A stretch of 20,049 nt of DNA from Anaerolineales bacterium UBA6663 (GTDB lineage: Bacteria > Chloroflexota > Anaerolineae > Anaerolineales > UBA6663), in assembly GCA_002455335.1 (NCBI GenBank), contig DKKP01000418.1, positions 1-20,049 on the forward strand, written 5' to 3'. The position numbers and the translations under genes are program-made. Below the pieces are notes generated by a model, which saw only the letters and a list, made by a program, of their open reading frames with translations, ran no database searches and was not told the origin of the DNA. This document shows positions 7,023 through 13,782 of the stretch, in pieces. Every line of letters begins with the position of its first letter. The stretch's first letter is position 1.

Positions 7023-8837
7023 ATGCTGTCGCTCCTACCCTTTCCACGCCACCTGACACGCCTGCCAGGCACCTTCCAACTGCCACAGTCGGGCGAGATC
7101 GGTCTCATTGCCGCAGAGCCAGCGGCGCTCCGTTTCACGGCGCTACGCCTCCAGACAGCGCTCCGGTCGCGGCCTGGGTTCGACTGGGGGCTGCATGCCG
7201 ACGACGGCGCGGCGCAGTCTGCAGTCGTGCTTCGGCTGCGTCCCGAGCTTGGCTTCGAACGCGAGCGTTATCGGCTGACGATCACCGAGACCGGCGCGCA
7301 GATCGTGGCCGGTCACCCAGCCGGGCTATTCCATGGCGTGAGCACGCTGCTCCAGATCCACGCCCAAAGCGCTGACTCCTGGCCCTGTCTGAGCATCGAC
7401 GACTGGCCCGATTTTGCCGCGCGTGGCGTCATGCTGGACATCAGCCGCGACAAGGTTCCGACGCTGGCCGGCGTCTGCTCACTTGTCGATCGGCTCGCCG
7501 GTTGGAAGATCAATCAGTTCCAGCTTTACACCGAGCACACCTTTGCCTATCGGGCGCATCGCGAGGTCTGGGAGCACGCCTCGCCGTTCACGGGCGACGA
7601 CATCCTGGCGCTCGACGCGTATTGCCGAGAGCGACACATCGAGTTGGTCCCTAACCAGAATTCGTTTGGCCACTTGCATCGTTGGTTCGAGCACCCGCGC
7701 TATCGCCAGTTGGCCGAAGTGACCGATGGCTACGACACGCCCTGGGGCACTCGAGGCGCTGGCTCGTTCAGCCTGTGCCCTGGAGACCCGGGCAGCCTCG
7801 ACCTCGTGCGTGGTTGGTACGACGAGTTGCTCCCGCACTTCTCGAGCCGGATGTTCAATGTCGGCTGCGACGAGACTGTGGATCTCGGCCAGGGGCGGAG
7901 CCGGGCCGAGGTTGCGGCGCGCGGCGTCGGCCGGGTCTATCTCGACTTTCTGCGCAAGATCCAGGGCGAAGTGAAGGCGCGCGGCCGTGTGATGCAGTTC
8001 TGGGGCGACATCATCATCGAGCATCCGGAGCTGATCCCGGAACTTCCGCGCGATGTCATCGCACTCGAGTGGGGCTACGAGGCCGAACACCCCTTCGCCG
8101 ACCATTGCCCCCGATTCGCCGCTGCCGGGATCCCGTTTTACGTCTGCCCGGGCACGTCGACCTGGAACGCCATCGCGGGTCGCACGGCGAACGCCCTCGG
8201 CAACCTGCGCAACGCGGCGCTCAACGGGCTGGACAGCGGTGCCGCCGGGTATCTGATCACCGACTGGGGCGACAACGGCCACTGGCAGCCTGAGCCGATC
8301 CACGACCTCGGTTTTGCTGCGGGCGCGGCCTACAGCTGGGCGCTTGACGCCAACCACGAACTTGATCTGCCGTTAGCGGTCAGCCTGCACGCGTACGCCG
8401 ACCCGACTGGGGTACTCGGGCACGTGGCCTATGACCTCGGCGATGTGTATCGCGTGGCCGGCCCCACACCGGCCAATAATTCGATCCTGTCGCTCGCGCT
8501 GCAGCGGCCGCTCGATCGGATGCCTGAGTTGTCGACCGAGGCCCTAACACGGACCGAGGCCGCGATCGGCGCGGCCATCGCGCCGCTGACACACGCTCGA
8601 AGCGCGCGGCCCGATTCGGAGCTCCTGGCCCGTGAGTTCACCCTGGCGGCAAGACTGCTCTTGCACGCCGTGGCCCGGATGCGTTTCGCGCACGGCGGCG
8701 GCGACAGGGCTGCGCTGGCCATCGATCTTCGGGAGATCACCGCCGAGTACAGAGCCCAGTGGTCGGCGCGCAACCGCCCCGGTGGGCTCGTCGACAGCGT
8801 CGGGCGGCTCGAGCGGCTCGCGGCCGATTACGCTTAA
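7023..8837 (+). CDS. Glycoside hydrolase family 20, beta-N-acetylhexosaminidase
   Basis: This 604-residue enzyme should remove terminal beta-linked GlcNAc or GalNAc by substrate-assisted catalysis. The N-terminal GH20b domain opens LLPFPRHLTRLPGTFQLP, and the (beta/alpha)8 barrel begins near DFAARGVMLDISRDKVPT. The catalytic Asp-Glu pair is Asp283-Glu284 in FNVGCDETVDLG. EHTFAYRAHREVWEHASPF and YLITDWGDNGHWQ are further barrel-typical segments. There is no signal peptide, so the enzyme is probably cytoplasmic and acts on imported chitooligosaccharides or recycled wall sugars. I chose ATG 7023 over ATG 6984 because the family begins at this residue and a -10 box abuts 6984. The catalytic family is clear; the natural substrate is inferred. 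Confidence 0.88.
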   Translation: MLSLLPFPRHLTRLPGTFQLPQSGEIGLIAAEPAALRFTALRLQTALRSRPGFDWGLHADDGAAQSAVVLRLRPELGFERERYRLTITETGAQIVAGHPAGLFHGVSTLLQIHAQSADSWPCLSIDDWPDFAARGVMLDISRDKVPTLAGVCSLVDRLAGWKINQFQLYTEHTFAYRAHREVWEHASPFTGDDILALDAYCRERHIELVPNQNSFGHLHRWFEHPRYRQLAEVTDGYDTPWGTRGAGSFSLCPGDPGSLDLVRGWYDELLPHFSSRMFNVGCDETVDLGQGRSRAEVAARGVGRVYLDFLRKIQGEVKARGRVMQFWGDIIIEHPELIPELPRDVIALEWGYEAEHPFADHCPRFAAAGIPFYVCPGTSTWNAIAGRTANALGNLRNAALNGLDSGAAGYLITDWGDNGHWQPEPIHDLGFAAGAAYSWALDANHELDLPLAVSLHAYADPTGVLGHVAYDLGDVYRVAGPTPANNSILSLALQRPLDRMPELSTEALTRTEAAIGAAIAPLTHARSARPDSELLAREFTLAARLLLHAVARMRFAHGGGDRAALAIDLREITAEYRAQWSARNRPGGLVDSVGRLERLAADYA

Positions 8838-8838
8838 C

Positions 8839-8896
8839 GAGCGAGCGCGGCCGGCACATGCCTGAGGCATCTACCGACCGCGCTCACTCACGTTTT
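8839..8896 (+). terminator. Terminator between GH20 and tRNA-Ser
   Basis: Arms 8839-8850 and 8878-8889 pair over 12 positions with one mismatch and enclose an inner hairpin (8858-8870). A TTTT run at 8893-8896 follows on the plus strand. It ends the GH20 transcript before the opposing tRNA gene. Confidence 0.6.
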
Positions 8897-8897
8897 C

Positions 8898-8987
8898 TGG
8901 CGGAGAGGGCGGGATTTGAACCCGCGAGGGTGTTACCCCAACGCGCTTTCCAGACGCGCGCCATAGACCGGGCTAGGCGACCTCTCC
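8898..8987 (-). tRNA. tRNA-Ser (anticodon GGA)
   Basis: Read on the minus strand, a 7-bp acceptor stem GGAGAGG/CCTCTCC is followed by discriminator G and an encoded CCA (8900-8898). The anticodon loop CTGGAAA at 8953-8947 gives GGA, reading UCC/UCU. The long variable arm (GGGGTAACACCC) is typical of class II serine tRNAs. The T arm GCGGG-TTCAAAT-CCCGC is perfect. Confidence 0.97.
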
Positions 8988-8998
8988 AGGCGACCCAC

Positions 8999-9004
8999 AT
9001 TATA
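8999..9004 (-). promoter_or_regulatory. -10 box of the tRNA-Ser gene
   Basis: A perfect TATAAT on the minus strand ends 11 bases before the tRNA 5' end, in the short gap after the homospermidine synthase gene. No good -35 is visible. Confidence 0.5.
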
Positions 9005-9030
9005 ACGTGAGACGCCCCGCGCATGGCCGC

Positions 9031-10503
9031 TCACCAGGCCTGGAAGGTCTCGAACTGCCAGACGTCGTCATCTGCCGGGCGCCCGGCGGCGTTCCACTTC
9101 TCAAACGGGTTGAAGCGGTTCTTGAGCGGCGTCCAATCGGTCTGCAGCGATGGCGTCGGGCCGAGATACGGATTCGCGACGGCCAGCACCTCGCGATGCG
9201 GCAGATCGTCGGGCACGCAGATGCCGCGATTCGGGTTCTTGATCATCCAGGCCACGGCGCCGAGAATCGAGGCCGCAACCTGCAGGGTCGTGGCGCTCTG
9301 GCCGGGCACAAGCGCGCGGGCTTCATGGATGTCGAGCTGCGAGCCCGTCCACCAGCCGTTGAGCCCGTGGCCAAGCAAGAGCACACCGAGCTCATCCTTA
9401 CCACTGACGATCTCATCGTTCATGATGCGCTGGCGCGGCTGTAGATCATAGTTGCGCATCTTCAGTTCATGCATCGAGGCGATCGCGGCGTCGGTGGGCA
9501 AATAGGCGTAATGCACGGTCGGTCGATAGACCGGCCGCCTCCCGTACTCGCCATCCTCCCAGACCGTCAGGTGGTCGCAAATCGTGAAGGCCTCGCCATG
9601 GCGGACGACCATGCCCACGATCTCGCCAGCCTCAGGCACCCAGGAGCGCACATAAGTGTTGACGCCCATCTGGGCCAGACAAATCTGGTTGCCCGGGCCG
9701 TACGTGTGCACATAGGCGTTTGCCGGCAGCTTCTTCTCGTGCGTGCCCCACCCCATTTCGGCGGGCGCGATGCCTTCTTCGTGAAAGCCAGCCACCGACC
9801 ATGTGTTGACGAACTCATCGACTTCCTTGGGCCGGTCGCTGATCTGGGTGTCGCGCTCGGAGATGTGGATCACTTTCACGCCGGTGCGCTGCGCGATCTC
9901 CGGGTAACGCTCGTCGCCCAATGCACGGCCGAGCGCGGTGCGTTGCGCCGCGTCGCCCGGCAGGTTCTGGCCGAGCATGGCCGTGGCGATGTCGACCAGA
10001 GCAACCTTTGTCCAATGGCTCACAAGGCCGGGGTTCGCACCGTGCTCGACCACGGCTGTGACGCCGGGCGTGGCGTAACTCTCACGCAGCTTTCGGAGGC
10101 GCAGATGGCGCACATAGAGCGTCCGATCGAGCGGCGAGACAGCGCCGGCATCCTCATAGGGATCCCATACCTCGACCGAGGTGTTGAGGTACAGGACGTC
10201 GTTCTGGTGGCACCAGTCGATGATGGCGTTAGCGTCGATGTTCCAGGCAAGGTCGATCAGCAGATCCCCCGGGCCGACATATTGGCCAAGCAGATCCGCC
10301 AGGTTCGTTTGTGTGACCCGATCGCGCACATACTGCGCGCCGGCAGCCAGCGTTTCGGGGATCAGATGGCGCAGGTCCTCGAAATCCATGACCGTCAGCT
10401 TCCTGAAATCCATATCGAAGTGCCGCAGGATCAGGGGCTGCACGCAGCGCGACACGGAGCCGCAACCGAGGATCAGGACCCGGCCTGAGAACGTGATCTT
10501 CAT
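9031..10503 (-). CDS. hss: Homospermidine synthase
   Basis: This 490-residue NAD-dependent enzyme of the saccharopine-dehydrogenase-like family makes homospermidine from putrescine, releasing ammonia (EC 2.5.1.44). It starts with a Rossmann segment (VLILGCGSVSRCVQPLILRH, 9-28; the glycine motif GCGSVSR is at 13-19). Family signatures follow: LLIDLAWNIDANAIIDWC (81-98), VVEHGANPGLVSHWTK (151-166), FVNTWSVAGFHEEGIAPAEMGWGTHEKK (231-258, containing the active-site Trp and Glu region), and a C-terminus ending DDDVWQFETFQAW. The length agrees with the Blastochloris-type enzyme. AAGG lies about 7 bases upstream of the ATG. Expression is probably controlled by the attenuator-like leader just upstream. 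Confidence 0.93.
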   Translation of the reverse strand: MKITFSGRVLILGCGSVSRCVQPLILRHFDMDFRKLTVMDFEDLRHLIPETLAAGAQYVRDRVTQTNLADLLGQYVGPGDLLIDLAWNIDANAIIDWCHQNDVLYLNTSVEVWDPYEDAGAVSPLDRTLYVRHLRLRKLRESYATPGVTAVVEHGANPGLVSHWTKVALVDIATAMLGQNLPGDAAQRTALGRALGDERYPEIAQRTGVKVIHISERDTQISDRPKEVDEFVNTWSVAGFHEEGIAPAEMGWGTHEKKLPANAYVHTYGPGNQICLAQMGVNTYVRSWVPEAGEIVGMVVRHGEAFTICDHLTVWEDGEYGRRPVYRPTVHYAYLPTDAAIASMHELKMRNYDLQPRQRIMNDEIVSGKDELGVLLLGHGLNGWWTGSQLDIHEARALVPGQSATTLQVAASILGAVAWMIKNPNRGICVPDDLPHREVLAVANPYLGPTPSLQTDWTPLKNRFNPFEKWNAAGRPADDDVWQFETFQAW

Positions 10504-10543
10504 TCTTCATCCTTTCGTCGCACGCCGCGCAAGGGCCTGAGAC

Positions 10544-10590
10544 AAAAAAAGAGAGTCGGCCCGCCGCAGGAAGGCCCTGCGAGTCGACTC
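10544..10590 (-). terminator. Intrinsic terminator in the hss leader (candidate attenuator)
   Basis: On the minus strand, GAGTCG (10590-10585) pairs with CGACTC (10558-10553). An inner CGCAGG/CCTGCG stem (10581-10576 with 10570-10565) lies within it. A TTTTTTT run (10550-10544) follows. The outer stem extends by a G-U pair to 8 bp. It lies downstream of a promoter and upstream of the hss ribosome binding site. Confidence 0.75.
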
Positions 10591-10615
10591 CCACCGATTT
10601 CACCGATCGGGCGCA

Positions 10616-10642
10616 ATTATACGCAGCGGTGCAGGATGTCAA
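10616..10642 (-). promoter_or_regulatory. Promoter of the hss leader
   Basis: The minus strand carries TTGACA (10642-10637) and TATAAT (10621-10616), both perfect consensus, with a short 15-bp spacer. Transcription would start near 10609, only about 60 nt before the terminator's T run. Confidence 0.6.
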
Positions 10643-10695
10643 GGGCGTGGGGCATGGAGCCGCGTTGGGCGAGATTCGCTGCCGCGCTCCCCGCC

Positions 10696-11724
10696 TCACT
10701 GCTCCTCAGGCGGCGGTGGTTCAAAGGTCCAGGGGGTCGAACTGCTCTCGCGGACGAACGTGTACGCCGTCTGTTGTTTCTCACTCGGGGCGATGAGGTT
10801 GTAGCTGAATTCGATGCCGTAGACTGTGAGTTGGGTTGCGCTATCGATGACGATGCGCCGGGCCTTGTCGTCGCCACGCGGGCCGAGCCCGGCCAACGTG
10901 AACTCGAGCTGCGCCTCGCCCTGAAAATCGCCGCGGCCGTCGAGCGCGATCGACCAGATCTCGCTGGTACGGGCCTTGCCATAGAGCAGCCGCTTCCCCT
11001 CAGGTCCGTTCCAGACTGCGACGCCGATCGCATCCACCCCCGACAACTGGTCGACGACGCGACCTGTCGCGCCGCTCGCATCGATGCGCACGATCTGGCC
11101 GACCTCGGCGAGCCGGGTCGAGCCGGCGACCGAGGTAGCGTACAGGCTGCGCGTATCGCAGTCGTAGTTGAGGCCAAGCACACCGTACGGGTTAGTCGCG
11201 TCGGGGATCTGAGCGGCCGGCACGGTGGCGTAGGCTGCCATCTCGGCAGTGGTCCCGTCCACACGATAGATGGTGTTCTGCTGTTCGGGGATGTTCGAAA
11301 GGACGTTGATCGTCGGAACCGGGGCGACATACGCGTTGCCACCGCCATCGAGCTGGATCGGGCCGAGGCTCCCGGCCATGCTCCAACTCGGGTGCTGATA
11401 GGTGGCGCCCTGGCGCTGCTCCGACCCGTCGATCAGCAGTAGCCCGACGGTCTGGCGGTCGCTTGTGCTGTAAAAGCTCTGCTGGCTGAAGCCCTGGTTG
11501 ACGGCAAAGGCCGGCATCGCCCGACAGTAATTGGCCGACCCCGGTGGATACGATCCGGCGGGCGCCGGCGCAGCCGCCTGGGCCTGCGTGAAGAGCCAAT
11601 ATCCCAGCGAGAGTAGCAACATGCCGCCGAGCGCGCCTCCCAGGGCAAACCACCCCCGGCCCGGGCCGGCGGTCGGCCTCCGATCCGATCGACGCCCCCC
11701 AGGGTTCGCTTTGCGCTTGCTCAC
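10696..11724 (-). CDS. Membrane-anchored extracytoplasmic protein of unknown function
   Basis: This 342-residue protein has a basic N-terminus (KRK, RRSDRR) and one transmembrane helix (about 25-46, GWFALGGALGGMLLLSLGYWLF). Its remainder should lie outside the membrane. The exported part contains repeated short beta-strand blades (LLLIDGSEQ, IYRVDG, LGLNYDCDTRSLYATSV, IVRIDASGATGRVVDQL, IWSIALDGRGDF), which resemble a beta-propeller of the SMP-30/NHL kind. I cannot assign a family. It ends in a Pro/Glu tail (EPPPPEEQ). The start is GTG 11724 with AGGAG upstream. It follows the preceding lipoprotein gene by 22 bases and is probably co-transcribed with it, so the two may work together at the cell surface. 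Confidence 0.75.
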   Translation of the reverse strand: MSKRKANPGGRRSDRRPTAGPGRGWFALGGALGGMLLLSLGYWLFTQAQAAAPAPAGSYPPGSANYCRAMPAFAVNQGFSQQSFYSTSDRQTVGLLLIDGSEQRQGATYQHPSWSMAGSLGPIQLDGGGNAYVAPVPTINVLSNIPEQQNTIYRVDGTTAEMAAYATVPAAQIPDATNPYGVLGLNYDCDTRSLYATSVAGSTRLAEVGQIVRIDASGATGRVVDQLSGVDAIGVAVWNGPEGKRLLYGKARTSEIWSIALDGRGDFQGEAQLEFTLAGLGPRGDDKARRIVIDSATQLTVYGIEFSYNLIAPSEKQQTAYTFVRESSSTPWTFEPPPPEEQ

Positions 11725-11746
11725 AGGGGATTGTGCTCCTGCTCGC

Positions 11747-13525
11747 TCATGGCGCAGCCGTCACGGGGACGAACATCGGCCCGGCCACGCAGGGATATTC
11801 GTTGACCCGGAAGACGCCGTCGACGACGACCGACTGCGCCCAGCAATACTCCTCGCCAGGGGTGTCGTCGTTCTCGATCTGCGGCACGTACCAGAACACG
11901 AGCGGCGCGCCGTCGCTCAGGTTTTCGGGCTGGGGCTCGATGAACTTCTCGGGCCCCTGGCGGTAGTCGGTGTTGCAGCATGGGCCGATCGTCGGCAGAT
12001 CGGTGCCGCCCTCTTCACCATCGGGTTTGGCGCGGGTGACGAAGACGTAGGGGTTGTCGCCGCGACCGCCATCGTCGAACTGCCCGAACGCGGGCTCGAT
12101 GAAGTATCCGCTATGCTCGGTCTCGAGCTGGAACATGAAGCCCTCGTCGGTCGCGCGCGACTCGAAGCCTTTGAGCACGTAGCCTTCCTGGTCCCAGCCT
12201 TGCCAGGTCGTGCCTGTCCATTCGCTGAACCGGCCCTGCTCGCCGGCCCAGGCCATGCGGATCACCGGACGATAGACGCCGTCGTTGCCGCAACCCCGGC
12301 CGTGGCTGATCACCATCACCCGGAAGCGCCCGTCCGAATAGAAATCGAAGCGCTGTTCATAGTAGTAATTGCACGGCGCCGGCCACGTCGGCGACCAGAA
12401 ATCCTGCCGGAGCGAGACGCCGACCTCGGCGCCATCGACCACGATGGGCGAGATATCCGGCGGGCGCGCGGCCACGACAGCGGCCTGACTGAAAACCGGG
12501 CAGCCGACCGCGTCGCTATAGCCGAAGCCATCGCTCTCCGAGTACGCGACATGCCAGTCGACGACCTTGGCATCGTCGAGCACCGGAACATCGTTGAAGC
12601 GCACGTTCGAGATGCGCAGACCGTCGGAGCTGGTGAGCATGTAGTCGAGCGACCAGCCTGCCTGGTCGAGCGGCGTCGTGCGGTCGCAGTAGTTGGCCGT
12701 GATCACCTCATCCTGCAGGCTCTTCTCGGTGACCGGTTGGCTGGCCGACGGATCGCCCATGTCGGTCCAGCGGACGCCGACAAGCCGGAAGTCGGTCAGG
12801 TCGACGATCGCCCAAAGGCCGCGGGTGCCGGCCAGAAACGTCGGGGCCACGCACAAGTGCTGCGAGCGCTCACAGCGGCTGCGGGTCAGCGGCGTCTTGG
12901 CGTTGGGCATCATCGCGTCAGTCGCTTCGGGCTGCACACCCATCGCAGCGATCACCTCGGGCGAGTTGATGGCGATCTCGACCGCCAGCCGAACAAGGTA
13001 GTTTGGGATGTCAGGCTGGGTGTCGGGCAGGTATTGCACGGCCAACACGGCGCCTCCGACCACGTCGACGGTCGCCAATGTCGCAGCGTTGTAAGCGTAG
13101 TTGTACATCTCCACTCGATAACACCTGGCCGGCCCGTTGAGACAGCCGGCGGTCGAGTCGGTCAGGTCGCTTTCGCGCCAGGGATAGATGCCGAAGATCT
13201 CGCTGCGCAAAGGCGCCCCGCTCTGGGTGTCAAACAGGTCGCGTTGAAAGCGGGGATCGGCAACCGCCAGGCGCTGGGCCTCCTGCTGCTCGTCGGTCAG
13301 GCCGTCATCGAGCGTCAGGATCGGCACAGGCAGCGCCAGCGCAGCCGCCGATCGGGCGTTTTGTTCTGCGATCGCCGCAAGGACCGGAGCGTCCGGGTCA
13401 GGCGTCGTGATCGGCGCCAGGACGCCGGGCGCCGTCGGTGGGATTGGGGTCGAGCCGGGCGTGGGGTTGGCCCCGCAGGCCGCCAACAACACGGCCAGGG
13501 CCAGGAAGATGCGTAAGTGGGACAT
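11747..13525 (-). CDS. Copper-amine-oxidase-like lipoprotein, probably non-catalytic
   Basis: From ATG 13525 the protein has 592 residues. It begins with a lipoprotein signal peptide (MSHLRIFLALAVLLAAC, lipobox LAAC, Cys17) and a Pro/Thr linker. Two segments resemble the N2/N3 domains of copper amine oxidases (GLTDEQQEAQRLAVADPRFQ; VAPTFLAGTRGLWAIVDLTD). WSLDYMLTSSDGLRISNVRF and NYYYEQRFDFYSDGRFRV (386-403) follow. The latter has the same spacing as the family's NYDY-x5-FYQDG block, whose first Tyr becomes topaquinone. The Asp/Glu after that Tyr is Tyr here, and the expected HxH copper ligands are absent (VYRPVIRMAW instead). I infer a binding or structural role. Longer starts are possible, but TATAAT sits 7 bases before ATG 13525. 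Confidence 0.55.
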   Translation of the reverse strand: MSHLRIFLALAVLLAACGANPTPGSTPIPPTAPGVLAPITTPDPDAPVLAAIAEQNARSAAALALPVPILTLDDGLTDEQQEAQRLAVADPRFQRDLFDTQSGAPLRSEIFGIYPWRESDLTDSTAGCLNGPARCYRVEMYNYAYNAATLATVDVVGGAVLAVQYLPDTQPDIPNYLVRLAVEIAINSPEVIAAMGVQPEATDAMMPNAKTPLTRSRCERSQHLCVAPTFLAGTRGLWAIVDLTDFRLVGVRWTDMGDPSASQPVTEKSLQDEVITANYCDRTTPLDQAGWSLDYMLTSSDGLRISNVRFNDVPVLDDAKVVDWHVAYSESDGFGYSDAVGCPVFSQAAVVAARPPDISPIVVDGAEVGVSLRQDFWSPTWPAPCNYYYEQRFDFYSDGRFRVMVISHGRGCGNDGVYRPVIRMAWAGEQGRFSEWTGTTWQGWDQEGYVLKGFESRATDEGFMFQLETEHSGYFIEPAFGQFDDGGRGDNPYVFVTRAKPDGEEGGTDLPTIGPCCNTDYRQGPEKFIEPQPENLSDGAPLVFWYVPQIENDDTPGEEYCWAQSVVVDGVFRVNEYPCVAGPMFVPVTAAP

Positions 13526-13532
13526 CCTTTTC

Positions 13533-13538
13533 ATTATA
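13533..13538 (-). promoter_or_regulatory. -10 box of the lipoprotein operon (probably leaderless)
   Basis: A perfect TATAAT on the minus strand (13538-13533) is followed after 7 bases by ATG 13525. The upstream frame containing an ATG at 13534 overlaps this box and is unlikely to be translated. Confidence 0.5.
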
Positions 13539-13560
13539 CAGAGTTGACCCTGAAGTCCCG

Positions 13561-13610
13561 CCTCGCAGGTCCGCGGGGACTGCGAGGGCAATCGGATGCC
13601 CCAGCATCCG
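13561..13610. repeat. Two small inverted repeats upstream of the lipoprotein promoter
   Basis: CCTCGCAG (13561-13568) pairs with 13580-13587 (8 bp, 11-base loop). CGGATGC (13593-13599) pairs with 13604-13610 (7 bp, 4-base loop). They lie about 23-70 bp upstream of the -10 at 13533-13538, in operator position, but could equally be structural. Confidence 0.45.
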
Positions 13611-13658
13611 GTGCTGTCACCCTGGGTCAGGCGCGGCTCCGAGCAAACCGGTCCTTTG

Positions 13659-13746
13659 CCACGAGTTGCACGAATTGACACGAATGAGCACGAAGGCTAT
13701 CTGGAGCAGTCGCCGTTCATTCGTGCCCATTTGTCACAAGTCGTGG
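13659..13746. repeat. Imperfect 88-bp inverted repeat built from CACGAA units
   Basis: The left arm (13659-13694) holds four tandem CACGA-type units about 10 bp apart. The right arm (13716-13746) is its imperfect complement, about 24 of 31 positions by eye, with best pairing at the ends and around CACGAATGA. It is noncoding. A further CTCGTG/CACGAG hairpin lies at 13765-13782 beside the GH1 stop codon. It could be a dispersed intergenic element or the 3' region of the GH1 gene. Confidence 0.45.
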
Positions 13747-13782
13747 AAAATCCCTCCTTGACGACTCGTGCCGGTTCACGAG

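Noticed and set aside
8838..9030. tRNA gene as a possible integration (att) site for a mobile element
   Set aside because: No integrase, no repeat of the tRNA 3' end and no foreign gene set lie nearby in the window.
10229..10699. Leader peptide reading through the hss attenuator (VKSVGVDSQGLPAAG)
   Set aside because: The frame does not stop before hss but runs far into it, has no ribosome binding site and no run of regulatory codons. It is a frame shadow.
11531..13516. Open frame of 661 residues opposite the lipoprotein and its neighbour
   Set aside because: It spans two minus-strand genes and their gap, its composition (Arg, Asp, His, Val rich) is typical of antisense shadows, and it shows no family motif.
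13526..13681. N-terminal extension of the lipoprotein frame up to 13681
   Set aside because: It would put about 50 polar residues ahead of a clean lipoprotein signal peptide and run across the promoter and inverted repeats.
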